A DNA stretch of 64,000 nt, taken from positions 2,728,001 through 2,792,000 of the forward strand of contig NZ_CP034412.1 of assembly GCF_006094275.1 (NCBI RefSeq), in the 5' to 3' direction. The stretch comes from Glutamicibacter creatinolyticus. GTDB lineage: Bacteria > Actinomycetota > Actinomycetes > Actinomycetales > Micrococcaceae. The translations under genes and the position numbers were made by a program. Shown in pieces: positions 34,598 through 43,723 of the stretch. The notes below the pieces were generated by a model. It saw nothing but the letters and a program-made list of their open reading frames with translations. It searched no databases and was not told the origin of the DNA. Positions within the stretch are counted from its first letter, which is position 1; the number at the start of each line of letters is the position of its first letter.

Positions 34598-36225
34598 GGG
34601 CAAGCACCACGAAGCGGGAAAACCCCGGCGCTGCGCCGCTGATCGAAGTCGAGCAGCTGGCGGTGCGCTTTGGCGCGCAGGGCGCGGTGGACGGGGTCAG
34701 CTTCACCCTGCACGCCGGGCAGTGCCTGGCGCTGGTGGGCGAATCCGGGTCAGGCAAGTCGGTGACCGCCCGCAGCCTGCTGGGGCTCAGCGGCGGAACC
34801 GTCACCGCCGACCGGCTGCGGGTGCTCGGCCAGGACGGGCTGAGGCTGGGTGAAGACGGCTGGCGGACCGTGCGCGGGGCGCAGATCGGCCTGGTGCTGC
34901 AGGACGCGCTCTCCGCACTGGACCCGCTGCGCCCGGTGGGCCGGGAAATCTCAGACGCGCTGCGTGGAACGCGGCGCGCCGAACGCCGCGCCCGGATGCT
35001 GCAGATGCTGCAGGCGGTGGGCATGGATGACCCGGCCCGCCGCGCCGCCCAGCGCAGCGGGGAACTGTCCGGCGGCATGCGCCAGCGCGCCCTGATCGCC
35101 CAGGCGCTGATCGGGGACCCGCAGGTGGTGATCGCCGACGAGGCGACCACGGCCCTGGATGCGGGGCTGACCGCCCTGGTGCTGCGCCAGCTGCGTGAGC
35201 TGAAGGCGCAGGGCCGGGCGGTGCTGATGATCAGCCACGACCTGGCCCAGGTGGCGCAGGTCGCGGATCGGATCGCGGTGATGCGCGGCGGGAAGATCGT
35301 GGAAAGCGGTCCTGCCGAAGAACTGCTGGGCGCCCCGCGCCACGAGTACACCCAGACCCTGTTGCGCGCCGTCCCCTCCGGGGTGCCGCGCTTCACCCCG
35401 CTGGCGGCCAGCACCCCACGCCCGGCGCCGCAGCCGGCAACGGCCGCCACCGCGCAGACCGAGTCCCGGCCGGAACCGGCGCTGCAGGTCAGCGGGCTGT
35501 CCAAGGCCTTCGGCGGCCAACTGGCGGTGGATGACGTCAGTTTCACGCTGCCGCGCGGGGCCACCCTGGGGATCGTGGGCGAATCGGGCAGCGGCAAGAC
35601 CACCACCGCGCGCATGGTGCTGGGCCTGCAGCGCCCGGACGCCGGCACGGTGCGGCTGCTGGGGCGCGGGTTCGTGCCCGCCCGGGAAGCCGAACGCCGC
35701 CCGCTGCGCCGGGCCATGGGCGCGATCTACCAGAACCCGCTGGGCTCCTTCGACCCGCGCTACACGGTCGGGGCGCTGCTGGCCGATGCGCTCACCTCCG
35801 GGCGCAGCCGGCGCCTGTCCCCGGTGCGCGATCAGGTCCACGCACTGCTGCGCCAGGTGCAGCTGGACGAGCAGCTGGCCAACCGCTACCCCACCCAGCT
35901 CTCCGGAGGCCAGCGCCAGCGCCTGGCGATTGCCCGGGCCCTGGCCCCCAGGCCCGCGGTGCTGGTGCTGGACGAACCGGTCTCCGCGCTGGATGTGTCC
36001 ATCCAGGCCACGGTGCTGGACCTGCTGGATGAACTGCAGGTCCAGACCGGGACCAGTTACCTGTTCATCAGCCATGACCTGTCGGTGATCGAGCACATGA
36101 GCGATCAGGTGGCGGTGATGTACCAGGGCCGGTTCGTGGAGAGCGGACCCACCGCCGAGGTGTTCGCCAATCCGCAGCACCCCTACACCCAGCGCCTGCT
36201 CTCCGCGGTGCCGCGGCTGCGCTAG
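34594..36225 (+). CDS. Fused two-domain peptide ABC ATPase (DppD-DppF type)
   Basis: A 543-residue protein with two complete nucleotide-binding domains. Domain 1 has Walker A 'GESGSGKSVTARSLLGLSGG', signature LSGGMRQR and 'VVIADEATTALDAGLTALVL'. A Pro/Ala-rich linker near residue 265-295 follows. Domain 2 has Walker A 'GESGSGKTTTARMVLGLQ', signature LSGGQRQR, 'VLVLDEPVSALDVSIQATVL' and 'HPYTQRLLSAVP'. The ATG at 34594 overlaps the permease stop. Fusing DppD and DppF into one chain is common in actinobacteria and assembles both ATPases in fixed ratio. It completes the importer. Confidence 0.93.
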   Translation: MRASTTKRENPGAAPLIEVEQLAVRFGAQGAVDGVSFTLHAGQCLALVGESGSGKSVTARSLLGLSGGTVTADRLRVLGQDGLRLGEDGWRTVRGAQIGLVLQDALSALDPLRPVGREISDALRGTRRAERRARMLQMLQAVGMDDPARRAAQRSGELSGGMRQRALIAQALIGDPQVVIADEATTALDAGLTALVLRQLRELKAQGRAVLMISHDLAQVAQVADRIAVMRGGKIVESGPAEELLGAPRHEYTQTLLRAVPSGVPRFTPLAASTPRPAPQPATAATAQTESRPEPALQVSGLSKAFGGQLAVDDVSFTLPRGATLGIVGESGSGKTTTARMVLGLQRPDAGTVRLLGRGFVPAREAERRPLRRAMGAIYQNPLGSFDPRYTVGALLADALTSGRSRRLSPVRDQVHALLRQVQLDEQLANRYPTQLSGGQRQRLAIARALAPRPAVLVLDEPVSALDVSIQATVLDLLDELQVQTGTSYLFISHDLSVIEHMSDQVAVMYQGRFVESGPTAEVFANPQHPYTQRLLSAVPRLR

Positions 36226-36304
36226 CCAGAGAACCATTGCGCCTGCCTCTTCCCGGCGGGGACACGGTGCCCGCCGGCGCCCGGGCGCTGGCTAAACTGG
36301 CCAG

Positions 36305-37234
36305 GTGATCAACTACACCCTGCGCCAGCTGCACTACTTCCTGGCGGTGGCCGAGGCCGGTTCCATTTCCGCGGCCGCAACCGCCAGCCACATCTCCCAG
36401 GCGGCCATGTCCCAGGCGATGGATGATCTGGAACGCGCGGTCGGCGCCCAGCTGCTGGTACGCCGCCGCGCCCGCGGGGTGGAGCTGACGGCGGTGGGCA
36501 CCGTGTTCCTGCATGATGCCCGCGAACTGATGCGCCACGCCGAGGAGGTGCAGGGGCAGATCATTGAACGCCAAACCACCCTGGCCGGCCCGCTGGTCAT
36601 CGGCTGCTACTCCTCGCTGGCGGCCTTCTGGATCCCGGTGATCTGTGAAAAGTTCACCAAGCCGAACCCGGGCCTGAGCGTCACCCTGGTGGAGGGTGAC
36701 GGGGCGGAGCTGCAGCAGCAGATGCTCAAGGGGCACCTGGATGTGGTGCTCACCCACACCCGCCACCTGCTGCCCCAGGTGCACCACCGCACCGTGATGT
36801 CCGGTCGGCCCTATGTTCTGGTCGCCGCCAACCACCGGTTGGCCGCCCGCTCCTCGGTGCGGCTCAGCGAACTGGCCGAGGAGGATTTCGTGGGCCTGGA
36901 CCTGCCCACGGTGCGTGATAACCAGCTGGTGAACCTGCGCATGTCCGGCCTGGATCCGAAGGTGCGCTGGAGTTCGCAGAGCTTCGAGGCGGTGCGCGGC
37001 ATGGTGGCCCGCGGTCTGGGCTACACGGTGCTGGTGCAGCGCCCGCCTGTGAACGTCAGCTATGACGGGCTGCCGCTGGCGGTGCTGGAGATCGAAGGCC
37101 CGGTGGGGGTCAGCGACATCTGCGTCGCCTACACCGCCTCCGAACGCCCCAGCCTGCGGCTGCGTGCCTTCCTGGACTTCTGTGAACAAGTGGGCGCCAA
37201 ACGCGACGCCGGGGACGCCCGGGGCTCTTCCTAG
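36305..37234 (+). CDS. LysR-family transcriptional regulator
   Basis: A 309-residue LysR protein. The N-terminal HTH is 'YTLRQLHYFLAVAEAGSISA' then 'AATASHISQAAMSQAMDDLE' with 'RRRARGVELTAVGTVFL'. The effector domain ('GPLVIGCYSSLAAFWIPVI', 'RGLGYTVLVQRPPVN') follows. The start is GTG 36305 with only a weak ribosome-binding site, so it may be leaderless. It reads in the same direction as the ABC operon 80 bp upstream and converges on the MFS gene. Its target is not clear. Confidence 0.87.
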   Translation: MINYTLRQLHYFLAVAEAGSISAAATASHISQAAMSQAMDDLERAVGAQLLVRRRARGVELTAVGTVFLHDARELMRHAEEVQGQIIERQTTLAGPLVIGCYSSLAAFWIPVICEKFTKPNPGLSVTLVEGDGAELQQQMLKGHLDVVLTHTRHLLPQVHHRTVMSGRPYVLVAANHRLAARSSVRLSELAEEDFVGLDLPTVRDNQLVNLRMSGLDPKVRWSSQSFEAVRGMVARGLGYTVLVQRPPVNVSYDGLPLAVLEIEGPVGVSDICVAYTASERPSLRLRAFLDFCEQVGAKRDAGDARGSS

Positions 37235-37284
37235 GAAAAGCTCCCGAGCGCCCCCGGTGCAGTCGCGTTCGGCCGTGCGTGCTC

Positions 37285-38622
37285 CTACATCTGTTCGGCC
37301 ATCAGGTCCGCGTCCTTGCCTTCCTTGACGTTGCGCATCGCCAGCGCGGCGATCACGAACGTCGCGGCCCACACGATGCCCACCAGCCACAGCGATCCGC
37401 CGCCAAGCAGCACCAGGGCGGCCACGATCATCGGGGTGAACCCGGCGCCGACCGTGGAGGAAAGCTGGTAGACCAGGGAAGCACCCGTGTAGCGGATCCG
37501 GGTGGGGAACAGTTCGGCGGTGAACGCCCCGAACGGGCCAAAGATGAACGCCTGGATCAGCCCGTTGGCCACAAACAGGGCGATGGCGAATGCCCACAGC
37601 GCACCGAGCTGCAGCAGCCACATGATCGGCAGCGCCGCCAGCGCCCCGGCGGCAATGCCCACCAGCATCACCGGGCGGCGTCCCAGCTTGTCCGAATAGC
37701 GGGCCGCGAACCAGATGCCGACCACGGTCAGCGTGGCGCCGACGGCCTTGATGTTCAGCACCGCGGTGCGGTCCATCCCCATGTCCTCCACCACGTAGGA
37801 GATCGCCCAGACGGTCATCAGCCCCTGCACGGTGTAGGAGCTCATCCCCACCAGGGTGCCGCGCAGCACCGACTTCGGGTACTGGGTGAGCACCTGCATG
37901 ATCGGGGTCTTCTTTTCCTCCGCCTTGTCCTCCAAAGCCAGGAACAGCGGGGATTCGGCCACCTTCAGCCGGATGACCAGCCCGATGCCCACCAGCAGCA
38001 CCGAGAGGATGAACGGGATGCGCCAACCCCAGGAGAGGAACACGTCATTGGGCAGCAGCGACACCGCGGAGACCGCCAGGGTCGCCAACACCGCACCGGC
38101 CGGCCCGCCCATGTTCGCGAAGCTGGCGGCGAAGCCGCGCCGTTCCTTCGGCGCGTGTTCCAGGGCCATGAGCATTGCCCCACCCCATTCACCGCCCACG
38201 GCCAGGCCCTGGAGGATGCGCAGCAGGATCAGCGCAATCGGGGCGACCATGCCCACCTGGGCGGTGGGCGGCAGCAGCCCGATGATGGTCGAGGCCCCGC
38301 CCATCATCACCATGGAGGTGATCAGCACGCCCTTGCGTCCCACCTTGTCGCCAAAGTGGCCAAAGACGATGCCGCCCAGCGGCCGAGCCAGGTAGCCCAC
38401 GGCCAGCGTGGCGAAGGAGGCGAACAACGCCACCCCGGGGGTCAGGTTCACGAAGAAGACCTTGTTGAACACCAGGGACGCGGCGGTGGCATAGAGGATG
38501 AAGTCATAGAACTCGATGGCGCTGCCGATGAAGCTGGAGGCCAGGATGCGGCGCATCTGCGGGGAGTTCAGCGACGGGACCGGCAGTTCGCGGTCCTGCT
38601 GCTGGTCGGTGAGGTTGCTCAT
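37285..38622 (-). CDS. MFS metabolite:H+ symporter (MHS family)
   Basis: A 445-residue, 12-helix transporter related to the shikimate-type importer at 17356. Features are 'SSFIGSAIEFYDFILYATAA', 'FGHFGDKVGRKGVLITSMVM', 'RILQGLAVGGEWGGAMLMAL', 'ARYSDKLGRRPVMLVGIAAG' and 'FTAELFPTRIRYTGASL'. It would import an organic acid or similar solute with protons. It begins 11 bp after the MBL-hydrolase stop, so the two form an operon: hydrolase then importer. The ligand is unknown. Confidence 0.9.
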   Translation of the reverse strand: MSNLTDQQQDRELPVPSLNSPQMRRILASSFIGSAIEFYDFILYATAASLVFNKVFFVNLTPGVALFASFATLAVGYLARPLGGIVFGHFGDKVGRKGVLITSMVMMGGASTIIGLLPPTAQVGMVAPIALILLRILQGLAVGGEWGGAMLMALEHAPKERRGFAASFANMGGPAGAVLATLAVSAVSLLPNDVFLSWGWRIPFILSVLLVGIGLVIRLKVAESPLFLALEDKAEEKKTPIMQVLTQYPKSVLRGTLVGMSSYTVQGLMTVWAISYVVEDMGMDRTAVLNIKAVGATLTVVGIWFAARYSDKLGRRPVMLVGIAAGALAALPIMWLLQLGALWAFAIALFVANGLIQAFIFGPFGAFTAELFPTRIRYTGASLVYQLSSTVGAGFTPMIVAALVLLGGGSLWLVGIVWAATFVIAALAMRNVKEGKDADLMAEQM

Positions 38623-38633
38623 GAGACTGCCTT

Positions 38634-39659
38634 TTATGCCAGGGCGCGGGCGAAGGAAATGATCTGCAGGTCATCGGGGACCAGGAAGCTGCCGGAGAAG
38701 TCCCGGGCGTGGGAGAGCCAGGTTTCCAGCGGGGTGGTGCCGGGCACCAGGTGGTGCAACGCCAGGGTGCGGGCCCCGGCCTGTTCGGCCAGGGCGATCG
38801 CCTGGGCGGCGGAGGTGTGCGAGCGGCGGTGGTGGTCCATGGAGGCCTCCGCCTCCTCGGTGCCCAGCGAACCGTAGGCGCGCTGCACCCACTCGAAGTC
38901 GATGGCCTCATGCAGCAGCAGGTCCGTGTCCCGGGCCAGGGTGACCAGGTTCTGGCAGGGGGCGGTGTCCCCGGAAATCGTCACCGAGCCCTCTTCGGTG
39001 TCAAAGCGGAAGGCGAACGCCGGGGCGATGGGCGGGTGCTGGACCAGGGTGGCGGTGACGGTGACCAGTTCATCGCGGTAGATCTCAAACGGTTCCAGTC
39101 CCGCCGGGGTTGGGTTCTGGTTCGGGTGGTACCCGCTGTGGGCAGGGATCTGGATGTCGCTGGCCTGGAAGTACTCCAGCGGGGAGGGGCGCAGCGCATC
39201 AATAACGCGGTCGTTCAGGTCGGTGGCGTAGGCCTGCATCAGGTGGCTGAACATGTCGGCGGTGCCCGGAGTCGGGTTGTGCGGGTAGAGCGGCTGCGGT
39301 GCCACCTGGGCGCGCGGCGAAACCGGCGGCAGCGCGCCGCGGTCCCCGGGGCCCAGGATCTGGATAGGCCGCTTGCCGCCGGGGATGGTGAACAGCCCAA
39401 AGATCGCCAGCGAGGCCAGATCGATGGTGTGATCCGAATGCAGGTGGGTCAGGAAGATCCCGCGCAGGTCCCCGGGGGTGAACCCGGCCTTCATCAGCTG
39501 ATTGCCCACCCCGGAACCGGCATCGACCAGGTAGACGGCGTCGCCGACCACCACGGCGGTGGAAATTCCGGCGCGTTTGCCGGCGTTGGCCCCGGTCCAC
39601 CAGCGGGGGCCGCCGGCGGTGCCCAGGGTGACGACGTGGGGTGCGAGGTTGGAGGCCAC
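38634..39659 (-). CDS. MBL-fold metallo-hydrolase (RNase Z-like), copy 2
   Basis: A 341-residue metallohydrolase with motif 'GIFLTHLHSDHTIDLASLAI' and late ligands in 'VTISGDTAPCQNLVTLARDT' plus 'LLLHEAID'. It shares many positions with copy 1 at 25160-26002 but has an insert of about 60 residues after the HxHxDH region ('PLYPHNPTPGTADMFSHLMQ'). I use GTG 39659 because AAAGGACAGG precedes it; an ATG at 39698 is possible. The palindrome 39721-39739 lies upstream. It is first in the operon with the MFS gene. Confidence 0.85.
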   Translation of the reverse strand: MASNLAPHVVTLGTAGGPRWWTGANAGKRAGISTAVVVGDAVYLVDAGSGVGNQLMKAGFTPGDLRGIFLTHLHSDHTIDLASLAIFGLFTIPGGKRPIQILGPGDRGALPPVSPRAQVAPQPLYPHNPTPGTADMFSHLMQAYATDLNDRVIDALRPSPLEYFQASDIQIPAHSGYHPNQNPTPAGLEPFEIYRDELVTVTATLVQHPPIAPAFAFRFDTEEGSVTISGDTAPCQNLVTLARDTDLLLHEAIDFEWVQRAYGSLGTEEAEASMDHHRRSHTSAAQAIALAEQAGARTLALHHLVPGTTPLETWLSHARDFSGSFLVPDDLQIISFARALA

Positions 39660-39720
39660 GGGCCCTGTCCTTTCAGTCGGGAAGCGTATTGCTTCCATAC
39701 TGAATGGAATAGATCACATC

Positions 39721-39739
39721 CGTAAAACTGTTTTTTACG
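39721..39739. promoter_or_regulatory. Palindrome CGTAAAA-N5-TTTTACG upstream of the MBL/MFS operon
   Basis: Perfect 7-bp arms with a 5-bp spacer, 62 bp upstream of the GTG start. AT-rich promoter-like sequence surrounds it on the minus strand. It may be the operator for a local regulator; no regulator gene is directly adjacent, and the LysR gene at 36305 is the nearest. Confidence 0.5.
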
Positions 39740-39778
39740 TCCTAATTCATAGGTTTTACCTGTTTGAACATGCAAAGA

Positions 39779-39805
39779 GGGGCCCGCGGTCACCCCGCGG
39801 GCCCC
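39779..39805 (-). terminator. Intrinsic terminator after the acyl-CoA ligase
   Basis: A perfect 11-bp stem, GGGGCCCGCGG with CCGCGGGCCCC, and a 5-nt loop, 14 bp past the ligase stop. On the minus strand it is followed by TCTTTGC, a short T-rich tail. Confidence 0.8.
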
Positions 39806-39818
39806 GGCCAAGTAAGCG

Positions 39819-41507
39819 CTAGTCGGTGCCGCCCAGCTGCTCGCGCACCTGCTTGCGCAGGATCTTTCCGAGCATGGAGCGCGGCAGCTCCTCCACCTGC
39901 CGGATCTTCCGGGGCACCTTGTAGGCGGCCAACAGTCCGCGGCAGTGCTCCCGCAGCGCCTGCTCATCCAGCTGCGCACCCTCGTTCAGCTCCACCGCGG
40001 CGACCACCATCTCTCCGCCGCGGGCCAGCGGCTCACCGAACGCGGCCGCATCAGCCACATCCGCATGCTGACGCAGCGCCGCCTCCACCTCGGTGGGCGA
40101 GACATTGAAACCGCCGGTGATGATCAGTTCCTTGGCGCGGTCCACGATCGTGGCAAATCCGTCGTCGTCCACCGTCACCACGTCCCCGGTGTGCAGCCAG
40201 CCCTCGGCGGTAAGCACCTTGGCCGTCTCCTCCGGGTTGTTCCAGTAGCCGGAGAACACCTGCGGCCCCTTGATCAGCAGCTCGCCGGGCTGCCCGGGTT
40301 CCACCGCTTCGTGCGGCTCCTGGAGACTGACCACCTTCATGTCCGTGGAAGGGAAGGGGATCCCAATGGTCCCGGTGCGCCGTGAAGGGTGGAAGGGATT
40401 GCCCAGCGCCACCGGCGAGGATTCGGTCATCCCGTAGCCCTCCACCAACAGTCCGCCGGAGACCGACTCCCACAGCTCGACCACGTGATCGGGCAGGTTC
40501 ATCGCCCCGGAAATGCAGTATTTGGCCGATCGCAATGAGATGCCGCGCTCCAGCGCCCCCATGGCGGTGCGCTCATAGATCGGCGGCACCGCGCAGTACA
40601 CGGTGGCCGGGGACTTCTTCCAGGCATCAAGCACCAGCTTCGGCTCGAACTTGGGGAAGAGCACCAACAGGCCCTGCTTCTTAATCCCGAACGTCAGGTA
40701 CAGCGTCATCCCAAAGGCATGGAACATCGGCAGGATCGCGTAGAGGACTTCCTTGCGCTCCTCCGCCCCGAGCATCCACGCCTCTCCCTGAAGCGCATTG
40801 GAGTACAGGTTGTAATGGCTGAGCATGGCGCCCTTGGGGTGCCCGGTGGTGCCGGAGGTGTACTGGATAACCGCCAGGTCATCCACCTCGGGCATCGGGT
40901 GGCGTGGGTTCAGCCGGTCAGACTTGGCCAGCTGCTTCCAGCTCATCGTCCCGGGGGCCGGTGCGGTCAGCCCAGCCCGGGCCTCACGCAGCTTCTTCAC
41001 CGGCAGACCCAGCGCCAGGCGCTTGGTGGCCGGGAACGCCTGCAGCAGATTGACCGCGACGATGGTGTCGATCTGCACATCCTCGGGGAATTGCTGCAGG
41101 GCCGGCACCGCCTTGTCCCAGGCGATCACCACCCGGGCCTGGTGGTCCTCGAACTGGTGGCGCAGCTCGCGGGAGGTGTACAGCGGATTGTGCTCCACCA
41201 CCACGGCACCCAGGCGCAGCACCGCGTAGAACGCGATCACATGCTGGGGGCAGTTGGGAAGGATCAGGGCAACCCTCTCCCCCGCGGTCACACCGAGCCG
41301 GCGCAGCCCCTCGGCCACGCGCTCCACCTGTTCGCCGAGTTCGGCATAGCTCATCTGCCGTCCGAAGAATTCGGTGGCCGGGCTGTCCCCGGCCTGGGCG
41401 ACGGAGCGGGCGAACATGTGGGCCAGCGATTCGGTGGGCAGCTCGATCTCGGCGGGCACCCCGGGCTGGTAGTTCTTGGTCCACGGATGCGCAGATGTGT
41501 TGTGCAT
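39819..41507 (-). CDS. Long-chain fatty-acid-CoA ligase (FadD type)
   Basis: Activates fatty acids to acyl-CoA through an acyl-adenylate. The roughly 560-residue ANL-superfamily enzyme has the P-loop-like motif 'IQYTSGTTGHPKGAMLSHYN', 'LLVEGYGMTESSPVALGNPF', 'LHTGDVVTVDDDGFATIVDR' and the catalytic lysine near the C-terminus in 'LPRSMLGKILRKQ'. Two starts are possible: ATG 41507 (MHNTSAHPWTKNYQPG, family-like) and ATG 41561, which has no visible ribosome-binding site. Divergent from the truncated host frame at 41582. Confidence 0.9.
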   Translation of the reverse strand: MHNTSAHPWTKNYQPGVPAEIELPTESLAHMFARSVAQAGDSPATEFFGRQMSYAELGEQVERVAEGLRRLGVTAGERVALILPNCPQHVIAFYAVLRLGAVVVEHNPLYTSRELRHQFEDHQARVVIAWDKAVPALQQFPEDVQIDTIVAVNLLQAFPATKRLALGLPVKKLREARAGLTAPAPGTMSWKQLAKSDRLNPRHPMPEVDDLAVIQYTSGTTGHPKGAMLSHYNLYSNALQGEAWMLGAEERKEVLYAILPMFHAFGMTLYLTFGIKKQGLLVLFPKFEPKLVLDAWKKSPATVYCAVPPIYERTAMGALERGISLRSAKYCISGAMNLPDHVVELWESVSGGLLVEGYGMTESSPVALGNPFHPSRRTGTIGIPFPSTDMKVVSLQEPHEAVEPGQPGELLIKGPQVFSGYWNNPEETAKVLTAEGWLHTGDVVTVDDDGFATIVDRAKELIITGGFNVSPTEVEAALRQHADVADAAAFGEPLARGGEMVVAAVELNEGAQLDEQALREHCRGLLAAYKVPRKIRQVEELPRSMLGKILRKQVREQLGGTD

Positions 41508-41581
41508 GTCCCCATCATGCCCCTTTGGCGCGATCTGCGCGATTCTGATGGTCTCATTCACGCAGTTGGCAGGATGGAAAC

Positions 41582-41635
41582 ATGAGCACGAACACTACTG
41601 TCGAGCTTTTCACTGGCGGCGTTCTTCCTAGTTAA
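41582..41635 (+). pseudogene. Possible 5' remnant of a host gene cut by the island
   Basis: A short frame starts at ATG 41582 with GGATGGAAAC just upstream. It reads MSTNTTVELFTGGVLPS and then TAA. The first codons are host-like; base composition then turns AT-rich at about 41625. It is divergent from fadD and points into the island. A high-GC gene tail ends on the far side at 52957-52959. I infer that both are pieces of one interrupted membrane-protein gene, but the piece is too short to prove it. Confidence 0.35.
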
Positions 41636-41866
41636 ATGGTGGAGCAAATCCGGTCGAGCTAGAAAAACGTTCATACATTGGCGCACCACCACCAAGTGTT
41701 TAGGAGGCGGTGTCGGTCAACAGTCAATCACAAATGGCATTCATTATTATCAACACGGCACAAGAGGCAGGGAGTCTGGAAGCTCACATCATCTTATTTT
41801 CCCGGGTGGTTTCACAAAAGCATCTCCACAAGTCAGTGTCTATCCCGCATGGGTGGAAGAGTCAGC
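41636..41866. other. AT-rich left margin of the accessory island
   Basis: Base composition is visibly lower in GC than in the flanking fadD gene. Several frames are open, but none has a ribosome-binding site or family-like sequence. No integrase or direct repeat matching the right margin was found. Confidence 0.4.
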
Positions 41867-42180
41867 ATGGCCAAGGAAGGCGCCGAAAATTTCCACGGTA
41901 CTCCTATCAGTTTCGAGATCACGACCGAATCGCTACCAGCTACTCGATGGACCCGACACTATATCGAGCGTAAGGTCCAGAGTTCTTCCCTAACCCACCG
42001 TGATCCTCAGACTAAGTGCAGATTTTTCCGCAATTACGAAAGCTCAACGGACAGTTGGAATCTAAAGCAGAAATTGTACTCCACATATGTCAGGGGTTTC
42101 TTGCAGAACGCGAATCAATATCTCCCCACTTTTAAGCATGCTCGACTATGGTCAACAAACGTGTATCTTGACACAAAACT
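41867..42180 (+). pseudogene. Unrecognised ORF disrupted by the ISL3 element
   Basis: An open frame starts at ATG 41867 with GGAAGAG 5 nt upstream and encodes a Thr/Ser-rich basic product ('ISFEITTESLPATRWTRHYI', 'CRFFRNYESSTDSWNLKQ'). The ISL3-family element at 42181 interrupts it. If the element and one target copy are removed, the frame would end six codons later (K-L-M-E-S-L-I, stop). It resembles no family I know. It may be the first gene of the unit at 43724-45927, or only a chance frame. Confidence 0.3.
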
Positions 42181-43626
42181 GGCTCTTCACAATCCAGGGT
42201 GTAAAACGGGTCTGAACCCGCCAGATTCCAAGAGCGAACGGGCAATATAATTCGCTAGGCTCCGGAACCCCAGAGCGCTGCCGCGCAGGTGTTCCAACCT
42301 CCCATTGATCGCTTCGGTGGGGCCGTTCGAGGTGCCTGCCCGGTCAAAGTAAGCCAGGATATCCCCGGCCCGGCGCTTCAGGGTGCGGCCCAGGGACGCC
42401 AGTTCGGGCAGCCCGGTAGGAATTTTTGCTTTGATCAGCTCGATGACCTGCTCCATCGACCACCTGCCGATGCTCTTCTCCTTTTGCCGGTACGCGTCCA
42501 CGATGCGCTGATAGATGTTCCAGGTGAATTGCACCGGTTCGTGCTGCTGATCAGCAAATAAGGCATCAAGGCGTTCAATCTGCTTCTCAGTCAGCAAACC
42601 ATCCCCGGTCAACAGCGTGCGCCGTGCCGTATAGAGCGGATCACCCTTGCGGCCACGGTGCCCACAGGTGTCTTGCTGCACCCGTTGACGGCACTTATCC
42701 AATGCTTCGGAAGCCAAGCGCACCACATGGAAGGGATCCATCACTTCTACCGCGTCCGGGAGTTCCTCGGCCGCGGCGGTTTTGAAGCCGCTGAAACCGT
42801 CCATTGCCACCACTTCAATCCCGTCCCGCCATTCTTGGGGACGGTTCGCGAGCCAGGACTTGAACACGGCCTTGGAGCGGCCTTGGACCATGTCCAGCAG
42901 CCGGGCCGGGCCAGCACCTTCGGTGACCGGGGTCAGGTCAATGATCACGGTGACGTATTTGCCTCCAGCACGGGTGTGGCGCCATACGTGCTCGTCCACC
43001 CCAATGACTTTTACTGCGTTGAACCGTTCAGGCTTGTTGATCAGCACTCGTTGCCCCTGACCCAACACCGCGTCATTAGCGGTATTCCAGGACACGCCCA
43101 GCCCCTCAGCAACCCGTGCCATGGACAAGTGCTGACACACGATCCCGGTCAGCGCCCAACCCAACCCGCCACGAGAAATCTTCGCCCGGGGCTCGGCAGC
43201 CTGGCTGGTGTCCTGACGCCACACAGTACCGCAGTCAGCACACCGGTACCGGCGCACCCGGATCACCAGCGTGGTCGGCCGCCAGCCGACTGGCTCATGC
43301 GCCAGCCGGCGCACCACGGTGCCACGAGGCGTTCCCGGCTGCCCGCAGTTACGGCACCACGGATCCGCTTCGGTGACCTTGCATAGGATCTCGGCACGTT
43401 CAGGCAACAACCGCTGACCGCAGGCTGTCAGGCCCAGCTCGTCCAGCCGGCAGAACGTGGTCAGATCCGGGGCGGTAAAGGTAGTATGAGACAACGTCGG
43501 GGTCTTTCAAGAAGGTTGTGTAGGAACTTCCATTCTTGTGAAGACCTCGACTTTTTACTGCCCTACGACACGCCCCGAAATCAGCTCAACGGCAATGCTG
43601 CCCTACACCCTCAATTGCGAAGAGCC
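42181..43626 (-). mobile_element. ISL3-family insertion sequence, intact, 8-bp target duplication
   Basis: A 1446-bp element with terminal inverted repeats GGCTCTTCACAATCCAGGGT on the left and GGCTCTTCGCAATTGAGGGT (reverse complement) on the right. It is flanked by perfect 8-bp duplications ACAAAACT at 42173-42180 and 43627-43634, as expected for ISL3. It contains one full transposase gene. The identical duplications mean a recent insertion. A second, decayed copy of almost the same length lies at 51139-52583 in opposite orientation. Confidence 0.93.
42187..43494 (-). CDS. ISL3-family transposase
   Basis: A 435-residue transposase. An N-terminal zinc-finger-like region ('CRNCGQPGTPRG', 'YRCADCGTVWRQ') precedes the HTH ('LSMARVAEGLGVSWNTANDA'). 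The DDE domain follows, with catalytic Asp in 'VKVIGVDEHVWRHTR' and 'VVAMDGFSGFKTAAAEEL', and a late Glu in 'GTSNGPTEAINGRLEHLRG'. No stops or shifts are present, so it looks functional. Its last codons lie inside the left inverted repeat. Confidence 0.94.
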   Translation of the reverse strand: MSHTTFTAPDLTTFCRLDELGLTACGQRLLPERAEILCKVTEADPWCRNCGQPGTPRGTVVRRLAHEPVGWRPTTLVIRVRRYRCADCGTVWRQDTSQAAEPRAKISRGGLGWALTGIVCQHLSMARVAEGLGVSWNTANDAVLGQGQRVLINKPERFNAVKVIGVDEHVWRHTRAGGKYVTVIIDLTPVTEGAGPARLLDMVQGRSKAVFKSWLANRPQEWRDGIEVVAMDGFSGFKTAAAEELPDAVEVMDPFHVVRLASEALDKCRQRVQQDTCGHRGRKGDPLYTARRTLLTGDGLLTEKQIERLDALFADQQHEPVQFTWNIYQRIVDAYRQKEKSIGRWSMEQVIELIKAKIPTGLPELASLGRTLKRRAGDILAYFDRAGTSNGPTEAINGRLEHLRGSALGFRSLANYIARSLLESGGFRPVLHPGL

Positions 43627-43723
43627 ACAAAACTTATGGAATCTTTAATCTAAACTGAGGCTTTGTGAGTTTATTTTGAGTATATTTAAGAGCCAAAAAC
43701 ATGAAGGCGGGGAGAATGCTGCT

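Noticed and set aside
41678-42250. A 190-codon plus-strand frame at the left margin of the island
   Set aside because: Its last part is antisense to the ISL3 transposase, and its first part lacks a ribosome-binding site. Only the shorter 41867-42180 portion is kept, at low confidence.
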